From Plesiocystis pacifica SIR-1 (GTDB lineage: Bacteria > Myxococcota_A > Polyangia > Nannocystales > Nannocystaceae), in contig NZ_ABCS01000022.1 in assembly GCF_000170895.1 (NCBI RefSeq), positions 1-64,000 on the forward strand: a stretch of 64,000 nt of DNA, read 5' to 3'. Made by a program: the position numbers and the translations under genes. Each line of letters begins with the position of its first letter. Position 1 is the first letter of the stretch. The notes beneath the pieces were generated by a model, which did no database searches, was not told where the DNA came from, and was given only the letters and a program-made list of their open reading frames with translations. Positions 34,118 through 42,190 of this stretch are shown here, in pieces.

Positions 34118-35380
34118 ATGCACCTGCGCCCGAGCGTCTTCGCGTCCGTCGCCATCACGCTCGCGGCCTGTGGGCGGCCGGCGATCGACCCCGGCCAAGA
34201 CGAAGGGGCCGACGAGGTCGGCACCGAGACGGGCTCCGGCTCGACCGATACGGAGTCGACCGATGGCGAGTCCACCGAGTCCACCGATAGCGAGACCACC
34301 GAGTCCACCGACGAAGGCAGCGAGTCCACGGACACCGGGCCGCCGCCCTGCCCCGAGATCCACGACGGGAACTTCACCCTGAGCGGCAGCGTGAGCGCAG
34401 CTCAGCTCGAGGCGGCGAGCTGCCTGGTCGAGATCACCGGCGATCTCCACATCGAAGGCACGGAGCTGACCGAGCTCGACGCCTTCGCCTCCCTCGAGCG
34501 CGTGGGCCAGCGCCTGACGATCATCCACAACACCGGGCTCACCACCCTCTCGGGCCTCGACGCCCTCGAGGAGGTCCGCGACCGTGTCCAGGTCTCGGGC
34601 AACGCCGGCCTGGAGTCCCTCGCGGGCTTGGGCGGCCTGCGGCGCTTGCACGGGCTCACGGTCAGCAACAACCCCGACCTGCTCAGCCTCGAGGGCGTGC
34701 AGGGCGAGTGGGAGCTGCACGCCTGGGGCGGCGGCATCCAGTCGACGATCTTCGTCGCCGGCAACGACGCGCTGACCAGCGTCGACGGGCTCGGCGGGAT
34801 CACCAGCGTCAGCTCCGAGCTCCCGGTTCGGGTGGTGCTGCTCAACAACGAGGTCCTCGGCGGCGACCTCACCGGGCTGTCGGCCTTCGCCGCCCTGCCC
34901 GACGACACCCTCGGGCTGAGCCTGCAAAACTCGCCCATCGACAGCGTCGAGGGCCTCGAGGCCCTCGTCCACGCCCGCTACCTGTGGATCCTCGGCCTCG
35001 CCGGTGACTACGTCGACTTGAGCGGCCTCGACAACCTCGAGCGCGTCAGCGCGGAGCTGACGATCGGCTACTGCCAGGGGCCCACGGAGGTCGACCCCGA
35101 CGGCTACGACCCCCAGAACCTCGCCCACATCCAGAGCCTCGCCGGGCTCGAGCAGCTCACCGAGGTCGCCAACCTCGACATCTGGGGCAACCTCGCGCTC
35201 ACGGACATCAGCGCCCTGGCCAAGCTCGAGACCGTCGGCGACCTGGACATCGAGGCCAACCCCCTGCTGCCTCAGGCGCAGGTCGACGCCATCGTCGCAG
35301 GCATCCCCAACCTCGGCAGCGCGAGCACGAACTTCAACGGCGCGGGCAATGAGCCGAGCTGCGGCTTCATCCCCTGGTGA
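34118..35380 (+). CDS. Lipoprotein with leucine-rich/receptor-L-type repeats
   Basis: A 420-residue lipoprotein (signal ending LAAC) with an acidic Thr/Ser/Glu/Asp linker from about residue 25 to 75, where TES/ESTD units repeat. From about 95 onward there are repeated strands such as LTIIHNTGLTTLSGLDALEEV, VQVSGNAGLESLAGLGGLRRL and LDIWGNLALTDISALAKLETV. This is the pattern of leucine-rich and receptor-L-domain solenoids found in many myxobacterial surface lipoproteins. The C-terminus (LGSASTNFNGAGNEPSCGF) caps the fold. It is probably a cell-surface adhesion or recognition protein. ATG 34118. It converges on the desaturase gene with a 3-bp gap. Confidence 0.7.
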   Translation: MHLRPSVFASVAITLAACGRPAIDPGQDEGADEVGTETGSGSTDTESTDGESTESTDSETTESTDEGSESTDTGPPPCPEIHDGNFTLSGSVSAAQLEAASCLVEITGDLHIEGTELTELDAFASLERVGQRLTIIHNTGLTTLSGLDALEEVRDRVQVSGNAGLESLAGLGGLRRLHGLTVSNNPDLLSLEGVQGEWELHAWGGGIQSTIFVAGNDALTSVDGLGGITSVSSELPVRVVLLNNEVLGGDLTGLSAFAALPDDTLGLSLQNSPIDSVEGLEALVHARYLWILGLAGDYVDLSGLDNLERVSAELTIGYCQGPTEVDPDGYDPQNLAHIQSLAGLEQLTEVANLDIWGNLALTDISALAKLETVGDLDIEANPLLPQAQVDAIVAGIPNLGSASTNFNGAGNEPSCGFIPW

Positions 35381-35383
35381 GGC

Positions 35384-36478
35384 TCACTCGGCGCTGGACG
35401 CCGCGGCCTTCTTGGCCTCGACGTAGGGCTGCCAGTGGCGGGCCAAAAAGCGCGGCCGGTGGTCGTGGTAGCTCGACACCATGCCCAGGCGCGAGAGGGT
35501 CTTGATGTAGACCCAGGCCAGGTCGAACTGCCACCACAAAAAGCCCGCCCGGGCGCTGTTGGGGTAGAGGTGGTGGTTGTTGTGCCACTCGCCAGCGACG
35601 TAGCCCGGCCAGTACTGGTTGATCGACAGGTCCCGGCGGTTGAAGTCGACGCCCTCGACCCGCTTGTCCTCGCCGCCGCCGTGGCCCGCGAAGTTGAAGG
35701 TCCGGATGCCGACGGCCCAGATGTGCGCGGAGCCGAAGATGGTCACGGCGAGGGCGTGGCCGCCGATGAGGTAGAAGGCGGCGTACCAAAACAGCCAGTT
35801 GAAGGCGAAGGCGGCCGTCATCCACACCGGGTGGGCGATGGAGCCCCAGCGCTGATACTGCTCGTAGCTGTTGACGATGATCCCGGTGTGCTCGACGAAG
35901 CCGACGGCCCGGGCGTACTCCTCCCGCGACAGGTCCTGCGCGATGGGCTGGTGGAGGGAGTCGGCCAGGAAGCAGTAGAGCCCGCCGAAGGTCGCGTTGT
36001 AGGGGTCGCCGGGCTTTTCGGGCACGGCGTGATGGACCAGGTGGGAGATGATGTAGATCTCCTCGGGGACGACCTTGATGACCAGGTTGCGGGTCACAAA
36101 GCGCCACACCGGGTGGCTGAAGGTGAAGGCCTTGTGGGTGCCGTAGCGGTGCAGCCAGATGGTCCCGTAGGTGCCCATGCCGACCATGCTGTAGAGGAAG
36201 CCCACGACCAGGCCCCACCAGCTGAAGTAGTAGGCGAAGAACAGGACGATGAAGGGCGCGAGGGCCAGGGTCCAAAACCAGTTGGTGAAGCCCAGCCAGT
36301 TCTTGCGCGAGGCGAAGATGTTCACCCGCGACGCGAGCTCCCGCCACATCTGCGCGTTGCTCGGGCGCTGCTCCCAGCCGTAAGAGGGCGGCTCGAGCAC
36401 GCGCTTGAGGAAGCTGATTCCGGAGGCCGCCTTGGGGCCCGCGGACGGCTCATCGAGATCGCGGATCGACTGGCCCAT
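35384..36478 (-). CDS. Membrane fatty acid desaturase
   Basis: A 364-residue integral membrane di-iron desaturase. The three His boxes are present: HRYGTH (near residue 110), HLVHH (near 145) and HNNHH (near 298), flanked by four or so membrane segments (TNWFWTLALAPFIVLFFAYYF, LVVGFLYSMVGMGTYG, FAFNWLFWYAAFYLIGG, IFGSAHIW). Box pattern and length fit delta-9-type acyl-CoA/acyl-lipid desaturases. No cytochrome b5 domain is fused, so electrons would come from a separate ferredoxin or reductase. ATG 36478 is chosen; an in-frame GTG lies just upstream. It diverges from radA by about 100 bp. In a window with PUFA synthase genes it suggests active control of lipid unsaturation. Confidence 0.9.
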   Translation of the reverse strand: MGQSIRDLDEPSAGPKAASGISFLKRVLEPPSYGWEQRPSNAQMWRELASRVNIFASRKNWLGFTNWFWTLALAPFIVLFFAYYFSWWGLVVGFLYSMVGMGTYGTIWLHRYGTHKAFTFSHPVWRFVTRNLVIKVVPEEIYIISHLVHHAVPEKPGDPYNATFGGLYCFLADSLHQPIAQDLSREEYARAVGFVEHTGIIVNSYEQYQRWGSIAHPVWMTAAFAFNWLFWYAAFYLIGGHALAVTIFGSAHIWAVGIRTFNFAGHGGGEDKRVEGVDFNRRDLSINQYWPGYVAGEWHNNHHLYPNSARAGFLWWQFDLAWVYIKTLSRLGMVSSYHDHRPRFLARHWQPYVEAKKAAASSAE

Positions 36479-36581
36479 CGCGCGCACGCTATCACGGGAG
36501 TGTCGCGCGATCTGCACCACACCCGTGCGCGAGCCTGGTTCAGGGACCGCGTAGACTCCCGCCCCTGCCCCCGAGGACCCG

Positions 36582-38003
36582 ATGGCACGCAAGACGAAAA
36601 AGCCCAAGACGATCTGGCAGTGCACGGCCTGCGGCGCGACCACGCGCGGCTGGTTTGGCCAGTGTCCGAGCTGTCACGAGTGGAACACCATCGAAGAGCA
36701 GGTCGAGCGCCCCGCGGCCGGAGAGCGAGTGGTGCTCGCAACGCCCGGGGCGAGCAGCGAGGGCGCCGTCGTTCCAGTGACGGCCGCTCAGGAGCAGCTC
36801 GCGGACGCCCAGCGCCTGAGCACGGGCATCGCCGAGCTCGACCGGGTGCTCGGCGGCGGGCTCGTCCCGGGCAGCCTCGTGCTCCTGGGCGGGGCGCCGG
36901 GCATCGGCAAGTCCACGCTGATCCTCCAGGCCTGCGCCGGGCTCGTGGGCGTGAACGACGATCACGCCCACGAGCGCCCGGTGCTCTACGCCAGCGGCGA
37001 GGAGTCCATCGCCCAGGTCGCCGGCCGGGCCAAGCGCCTGCGCGGGGGCAGCTTCACGGCCGCGGACGAGCGCCTGCTGCTCCTGGCCGAGACCCGCATC
37101 GAGGCCATCCTCGACGCCGCCACGGCGCGCAAGCCCAAGGCCCTCGTGGTCGACTCCATCCAGACGGTCTACAGCGACGCCCAGGACGGGCTGCCCGGGA
37201 ACATCGGGCAGATCCGCAGCGTCACCGGGCACCTGCTGAGCTGGGCCAAGAGCCGGGCCATCCCGGTGATCATCGTCGGCCACGTGACCAAGGACGGCCA
37301 GCTCGCGGGCCCGCGCCTGCTCGAGCACATGGTCGACACCGTGCTCGCCTTCGAGGGCGACGAGGAGCGAGCCACCCGCATGCTCCGCGCGAGCAAGAAC
37401 CGCTTCGGCAGCACCGCCGAGCTCGGCGTGTTCGAGATGACCAGCCAGGGCCTACGCGAGATCCCCAACCCCAGCGAGGTCTTCCTCGCCGATCACCCCG
37501 AAGAGGCGATCGGCTCGGCGGTCACGGCTTCCCTCGAGGGCTCGCGCCCGCTCCTGCTCGAGATCCAGGCCCTGCTCGGCCCGAGCCCCGGGGGCTCGCC
37601 GCGGCGCACCTGCGTCGGGGCCGATCCCTCGCGCCTGGCCATGCTCTTGGCCGTGCTCGATCGCCACGCCGGCTTGTTCGTCGTCGACCAGGACGTGTTC
37701 GTGAACGTCGCCGGCGGGCTGCGCCTGAGCGAACCCGCGGCGGACCTGGCCGCGCTCTTGGCCGTGGCCAGCTCGCACCTGCGCAAGCCGATCCCCCGGG
37801 GCACGATCGCCATCGGCGAGGTCGGGCTGACCGGTGAGCTGCGTCGGGTGCCGCGCATGGAAGAGCGCCTGGCCGAGGCGCGGCGGCTCGGCTTTCGCCG
37901 GGCGATCGTGCCGAGCAAGTCCGTGCCCGCGGGGAGCCCCCAAGAGGGGCTCGCGATCGTCGGGGTCGACAGCGTCGCCCAGGCGGTCGAGCGGGCGTTT
38001 TGA
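36582..38003 (+). CDS. radA: DNA repair protein RadA/Sms
   Basis: A 473-residue RecA-related ATPase that helps branch migration in recombinational repair. It has the N-terminal C4 zinc finger CTAC...CPSC (residues 14-32), Walker A GGAPGIGKST near 104, the RadA-specific KNRFGST motif near 271, and a C-terminal Lon-protease-like domain (GEVGLTGELRRVPRMEERLAEARRLGF) without the catalytic Ser, as in the family. Length is normal. ATG 36582. The gene is a useful housekeeping anchor in this accessory-rich window. Confidence 0.97.
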   Translation: MARKTKKPKTIWQCTACGATTRGWFGQCPSCHEWNTIEEQVERPAAGERVVLATPGASSEGAVVPVTAAQEQLADAQRLSTGIAELDRVLGGGLVPGSLVLLGGAPGIGKSTLILQACAGLVGVNDDHAHERPVLYASGEESIAQVAGRAKRLRGGSFTAADERLLLLAETRIEAILDAATARKPKALVVDSIQTVYSDAQDGLPGNIGQIRSVTGHLLSWAKSRAIPVIIVGHVTKDGQLAGPRLLEHMVDTVLAFEGDEERATRMLRASKNRFGSTAELGVFEMTSQGLREIPNPSEVFLADHPEEAIGSAVTASLEGSRPLLLEIQALLGPSPGGSPRRTCVGADPSRLAMLLAVLDRHAGLFVVDQDVFVNVAGGLRLSEPAADLAALLAVASSHLRKPIPRGTIAIGEVGLTGELRRVPRMEERLAEARRLGFRRAIVPSKSVPAGSPQEGLAIVGVDSVAQAVERAF

Positions 38004-38076
38004 GCGGCACTCCGGGCCACGGCGCGTGCAAGAAATTCCGAGCCTCGCGGGCGCCCCCTTGCGTAGGATCGAGGCG

Positions 38077-39570
38077 ATGACGACGAAGCTGCACGCGGCC
38101 TACCTGAGCATCCTCTTCGCGCTCGGCTGCAGCGCGACGCCGGGCAGCGACGACGAGTCGAGCAACGAGCAGGGCTCGGACGGCAATGGAGAGACCTACG
38201 CCTGCGCGGACCCAGTGCCGCTCATGCAGACCGGCGACGTCCCGAGCGGGTGGGTCGAGTGCGCCGACGGCTTCGTGCATCGCGCCGAGGCGGTCGAGTG
38301 CGTGGTGCCTGCCCAGACCGACGATGCCCAGTGCCTCTCGGGCGGTGAGACGGGCGGTGAGACCGAGGGCGAGACGGAGGGCGGGCAGTTCGTCTCCAAT
38401 TGCATGACCGCAGCAGACTGCGAGGAGGCGCCCTACGGCAGCTGCAACTACTGGTTCGACGACTTCTCCGCCACCGAAGGCTGCAGCTGCAACTACGGCT
38501 GCGCCGCCGATGCCGACTGTGGACCCGACGCCATCTGCGTGTGCGCGGGGGTCACGGGCGAGCGCTCGTACTGCAAGCCGAGCGAGTGCGCGAACTCGGA
38601 CTCCTGCGGCGACGGGCTGTGTGGCCTGAGCGACGCCCCCGGCATCTGCGGAGGGACGGCCTACCACGTCGGCTGCGTCGCCCCGAACGCCGAGTGTCAC
38701 CTCGACGAGGACTGCGAGCCTGGGGCCTGCGACAACGGGGGAGCCACCGAGCCGTGGGAGTGCAACGTGGGCACCTGCGAGGCGCCCGAGTGGTGCCAGG
38801 GCGCGTGCGGCCGCCCCTTGCTGGTCGAGGGCCACGCCCGCGTCGCCTCGGTCGCCGCGCGCACGGACTGGAGCGTCCAGAGCGCGCCCGAGCCGACGGC
38901 GCTGCGTCGGACCCTCGCGGACTACTGGACCGAGGTCGGCCTGTTCGAGCACGCCTCGGTCGCCTCCTTCGCCCGCTTCGCCCTGCAGCTGATGGCCCTC
39001 GGCGCGCCACCGCAGCTGCTCGCCGAGGCCCGGCGGGCGACCAGCGACGAGATCGAGCACGCGCGCCTCGCCTTTGGCCTGGCGAGCGCCTACCTCGGAA
39101 GGCCGGTCGGCCCGGGGCCCTTGCCGATCCACGGCGCCCTCGATGCCGAGCTCGATCGCTTTGCGATCGTCGACGCGCTGATCCGGGAAGCCTGCGTCGA
39201 GGAGACCCTCTCGGCCCTCGAGGCCGCGGAGGCGGCGAGCCACGCCGAGGACCCCGAGATCGCCGCGGCCCTCGAGCGCATCGCCAAGGACGAGCTGCGC
39301 CACGCCCAGCTGGGCTGGCGAGCGCTCCGGTGGATGATCGACGCGGACGGCCCCAACCTGCGAGCCTTCGCCCTCGCGCGCCTCGACCAGGCCATCGACG
39401 AGGCGCGCCGGTCCGAGTCCGCCCGCGGCCTGCCGGCCTCGCTCCGCCGCCATGGGGTGCTCGACGACGAGCTGCGCGCGCAGCTGCGGACGCGCGCCCT
39501 GGACACGGTGCTCGAGCCCTGCGTCGCCGCGCTCCGGGGCCGCGCTAGCGCAGCGGCAGCAGCAAGCTGA
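38077..39570 (+). CDS. Cys-rich lipoprotein fused to ferritin-like di-iron domain
   Basis: A 497-residue lipoprotein (signal ending LGC). Residues 20-260 are an acidic, Cys-rich extracellular section with about 24 Cys (for example CADPVPL, CSCNYGCAADADC, CHLDEDCEPGACD). Residues 285-470 form a helical domain with two E-x-x-H di-iron half sites: EVGLFEHASVASF, then ATSDEIEHARLAF; and ACVEETLSALEA, then IAKDELRHAQLGW. This is the ferritin-like/rubrerythrin-type metal site. A metal-binding or oxidase role outside the cytoplasm is inferred. ATG 38077. Its last 26 bp overlap the 3' end of the convergent histidine-kinase gene. Confidence 0.75.
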   Translation: MTTKLHAAYLSILFALGCSATPGSDDESSNEQGSDGNGETYACADPVPLMQTGDVPSGWVECADGFVHRAEAVECVVPAQTDDAQCLSGGETGGETEGETEGGQFVSNCMTAADCEEAPYGSCNYWFDDFSATEGCSCNYGCAADADCGPDAICVCAGVTGERSYCKPSECANSDSCGDGLCGLSDAPGICGGTAYHVGCVAPNAECHLDEDCEPGACDNGGATEPWECNVGTCEAPEWCQGACGRPLLVEGHARVASVAARTDWSVQSAPEPTALRRTLADYWTEVGLFEHASVASFARFALQLMALGAPPQLLAEARRATSDEIEHARLAFGLASAYLGRPVGPGPLPIHGALDAELDRFAIVDALIREACVEETLSALEAAEAASHAEDPEIAAALERIAKDELRHAQLGWRALRWMIDADGPNLRAFALARLDQAIDEARRSESARGLPASLRRHGVLDDELRAQLRTRALDTVLEPCVAALRGRASAAAAAS

Positions 39571-40684
39571 CCCGCGCGCCCCCGCCTTCGCGGTTGCTGG
39601 CCCGCGCCTCGCCCCCGTGGACCCGCGCGATCCGGGCGACGAGGGACAGGCCCAGACCCAGGGAGCCGCCCTCGCGGGCGCGCCCCTGGACGAAGGACTC
39701 GAACACGCCCTCGAGCTCGCCCTCGGCGAAGCCGGGCCCGCGGTCCTCGACGCCAAAGGCCAGCGCCGGGCCGCCGTCGAGGCTGGCTTCGTAGACGCGC
39801 AGTGCCGTGAGCCCGTGTCCGTGGCTGCGCGCGTTGGCCAGCAAGTTTGCGAGGGCGCGGCCCAGCAAGGTCGGGTCGCCCTCGATCGTCGGCAGCGCGG
39901 CGCCCTCGTCCCGGCCCTCTCGCCACTCGAGCTCGAGCTTGCTCGCGTCGGCGCCCACCCGCTCGAGGGCCCGAAGCGCCACAGACACGGGATCGAGGCG
40001 GCGGCTCTCGACCCGCTCGAACTCCAGGCGCGAGTGGGCCAGGAGCTGGTCGACGAGATCGTCGAGCTCGACGACCTCGCGCTCGAGCTCGTCGAACACC
40101 GGGCCCGGCGCCCCCTCCCCGTCTCGAGCCGTGTCGATGAGCACGCGCATGTGCCCCAGCGGCGTGCGCAGCTCGTGGGAGACGCTCGCCAGCAGCTCGC
40201 GCTGGCCCTCGACCTGGGCCTCGATGCGCTCGGCCATGTCGTTGACGACGTTGGCGAGGATCGTCAGCTCGTTCGGGTGTTCGCCGTGGTGATGCCTGCG
40301 CCCGTGCCACCGGTGCCCATGTCCAGGTCCAGATCCGCGATGCCCGTGCCGCCCACGCTCGCGGCGGCTCTCGGCCCCAAAGCGGCTCAGCTTCATGCGC
40401 CGGTCGAGCTTGCCCTCGCCCAGGTCCCGGGCCACGGAGGCGAGCTCCATCAGCGGCCGCGTCACCCCCCAAGCCATCACCCCCGCGGCCATCCACAGCA
40501 CCGCCGTGGCGCACAGCAGGGCCACCGGCAGCGCCACAGCGCTCGGCGCGAGCCAGGCGTGGAGGGCGTAGCCGAGCCCCCCGCCCACGGCCACGGCCAT
40601 GCCCAGCGCCGTGAACAGGCGGCGCTTGAGGCTGGCCTGAAACCACCACACGAAGGCCGGGGGCCGGCGCCAGCGCGGCTTCAC
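39545..40684 (-). CDS. Sensor histidine kinase with His-rich insert
   Basis: A 379-residue membrane kinase. Two membrane helices (about residues 25-72) enclose almost no periplasmic loop. A HAMP-like segment (GVTRPLMELASVARDLGEGKLDRRM) is followed by an Arg/Gly/His-rich stretch of about 30 residues (105-137: HGHRGSGPGHGHRW, RRHHHGEH). The dimerisation helix has SHELRTPLGH (His near 169), then N-box NLLANARSHG, G1 EDRGPGF and G2 LGLGLSLVARI. It overlaps the response regulator by 4 bp (GTGA) and ends a Spy-like - regulator - kinase operon. The near absence of a sensor loop and the His-rich cytosolic stretch suggest metal or envelope-stress sensing, as in Cpx and Zra systems; this is inferred. 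Confidence 0.85.
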   Translation of the reverse strand: MKPRWRRPPAFVWWFQASLKRRLFTALGMAVAVGGGLGYALHAWLAPSAVALPVALLCATAVLWMAAGVMAWGVTRPLMELASVARDLGEGKLDRRMKLSRFGAESRRERGRHGHRGSGPGHGHRWHGRRHHHGEHPNELTILANVVNDMAERIEAQVEGQRELLASVSHELRTPLGHMRVLIDTARDGEGAPGPVFDELEREVVELDDLVDQLLAHSRLEFERVESRRLDPVSVALRALERVGADASKLELEWREGRDEGAALPTIEGDPTLLGRALANLLANARSHGHGLTALRVYEASLDGGPALAFGVEDRGPGFAEGELEGVFESFVQGRAREGGSLGLGLSLVARIARVHGGEARASNREGGGARVSLLLPLR

Positions 40685-41352
40685 CCCTCACCCCGCCCGA
40701 ACACGTAGCCGACCCCGCGCACGGTCTTGATCTTGTCGCCGCCGAGCTTCTTGCGCAGCTTCGAGATGTGCACGTCGACGGTCCGCTCGCTGACCACGGT
40801 GTCGTCGCGCCCGGCCTCGTGCAAGAGCGCCGCTCGGGTCACGACCCTGCCCGCCCGGCGCAGCAAGGCCACGAGCAGGTCGAACTCGAGCCCAGTCAGC
40901 GAGGCGGCCTCGCCCTCGACCCGGACCTCCCGGGTCCCGATCAGCGCGACCACGCCGTTGGCTGACAGGCGCTCGCGCCCGACCTCGGGGTGCATGCGCC
41001 GGAGCACGGCCCGCAGCCGCGCGAGCAGCTCCCGGGACGAGAAGGGCTTGGCGATGTAGTCGTCCGCGCCGAGCTCGAGGCCGACCACGCGATCGGCCTC
41101 GTCCCCGCGGGCGGTGAGCATCAAGACCGGGATGGCGCTGCGCGCTCGCAGGCGCCGGAGCACCTCGAGGCCGTCCATCCCCGGCATCATCCCGTCGAGC
41201 AAGACCACGTCGTGGGACTCGTTGGCGAGCACCCGCAGGCCCGCGGCTCCGTCGACGGCGTGCTCGAGCTCGACCCCGTTTTGGCCGAGGTAGCCCGAGA
41301 GCAGCTCGAAGAGCCGGGCGTCGTCGTCGATCAGCAGCGCGCGGATGGCCAT
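40681..41352 (-). CDS. OmpR-family response regulator
   Basis: A 223-residue two-domain regulator. The receiver has the acidic pair DDD at 9-11, the phospho-acceptor Asp in LLDGMMPGMDG (near residue 52), the LTARG segment and the KPF Lys motif. The C-terminal winged-helix domain (about 125-220) has SLTGLEFDLLVALLRRAGRVVTR and SERTVDVHISKLRKKLGGDKIKTVRGVGYVF, typical of OmpR/PhoB. It is the partner of the kinase that begins within its stop codon and lies 61 bp downstream of the Spy-like gene. ATG 41352. Confidence 0.95.
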   Translation of the reverse strand: MAIRALLIDDDARLFELLSGYLGQNGVELEHAVDGAAGLRVLANESHDVVLLDGMMPGMDGLEVLRRLRARSAIPVLMLTARGDEADRVVGLELGADDYIAKPFSSRELLARLRAVLRRMHPEVGRERLSANGVVALIGTREVRVEGEAASLTGLEFDLLVALLRRAGRVVTRAALLHEAGRDDTVVSERTVDVHISKLRKKLGGDKIKTVRGVGYVFGRGEG

Positions 41353-41413
41353 GGGCGGTCTCCATGGTAAGGCGGGCGCGCCCGAAAGGGGCGCCCGCCG
41401 GCTCCCTGGCGGT

Positions 41414-41902
41414 TCAGCGGTAGGGACCCGCCATCGGCCCGCGCCGAGCGAGCCACCGGGCCAGTCGCTGGCGCTGGTCCGGGTCGAGGGCGTCGTGGAC
41501 CTTGGCCAGCGCCCCGACCACGCTCTTGCGCGCCTCGGTCAAGCGCTCGTCGTGGCGGGCGAAGAGCTCGCCGAGGCGCTCCTCGTCGAGGCGCTCCGGG
41601 CCAAAGGCGTCGGCCAGGTCCCGACGCGAGGCCTTGCCCTCGTCGCGCATGCCCTCGAGGTCCCGACGCAGCTCGCGGGCGGCGTCGGAGATGACCCGCT
41701 CCTGCTCCGGGCTCGCGTCGATCAGGTCGGCGATGCGCTCGACCCAGCGCCCGCCCCAGCCCCGGCGGCCTCGGCCGTGGCGTCCGCAGCCGTGACGGCC
41801 GCGGTGACCGTAGCGACCGTGGTCGCGGTAGTGGCCGCGGTGGCGGCGAAAGTAGGCGTAGGCCCCAAAGCTGGCTGCAACTCCGATGATGAATCCGAAC
41901 AT
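41414..41902 (-). CDS. Spy/CpxP-like membrane protein with His-rich segment
   Basis: A 162-residue protein. An N-terminal membrane helix (MFGFIIGVAASFGAYAYF) is followed by a basic His/Arg/Gly stretch (about 18-50: RRHRGHYRDHGRYGHRG...). A helical domain follows (LIDASPEQERVISDAARELRRDLEGM... ALAKVHDALDPDQRQRLARWL). The helical part matches the LTxxQ-type pattern of Spy, CpxP and ZraP, which bind metal or unfolded protein and repress their kinase. It is first in the operon with the regulator and kinase. Its ribosome-binding site is GGAG, 8 nt before ATG 41902. Confidence 0.75.
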   Translation of the reverse strand: MFGFIIGVAASFGAYAYFRRHRGHYRDHGRYGHRGRHGCGRHGRGRRGWGGRWVERIADLIDASPEQERVISDAARELRRDLEGMRDEGKASRRDLADAFGPERLDEERLGELFARHDERLTEARKSVVGALAKVHDALDPDQRQRLARWLARRGPMAGPYR

Positions 41903-42061
41903 GGTGGTGTCTCCTCGTTGGTCACCAGCTTGACCCTCGAGTGTGTTGGCCCAAGACCCGCCACCATGAAGAAGTGTGAAGTCGGCCCGCGCGGCCCCGG
42001 GCTCCCCCAGCTGGGGGGCCCTAGCCCTCACCCGCCTCCACGACGACCGCGAACCAATCCA

Positions 42062-42182
42062 CGCCCCCGCGAGCGGGGGCGACCACGAGCCTTCTCCAAG
42101 GCACGAACTTCATTGCCCACCAAGCCAAAGAGGAGGAGCGGAGCGACGAAGCGTCCCCGGTCCGAGGTGGCTGTGGGGGCAA
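42062..42182 (-). repeat. 3' repeat element, copy B
   Basis: The second copy of the element at 31802-31922, in inverted orientation. It begins 8 bp after the stop codon of the zinc-ribbon/propeller gene and runs with that gene's direction. The terminal hairpin (CGCCCCCGC, loop GA, GCGGGGGCG at 42062-42081) is preserved although its sequence differs from copy A, which suggests the structure matters. Confidence 0.7.
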
Positions 42183-42190
42183 AACAAAAC

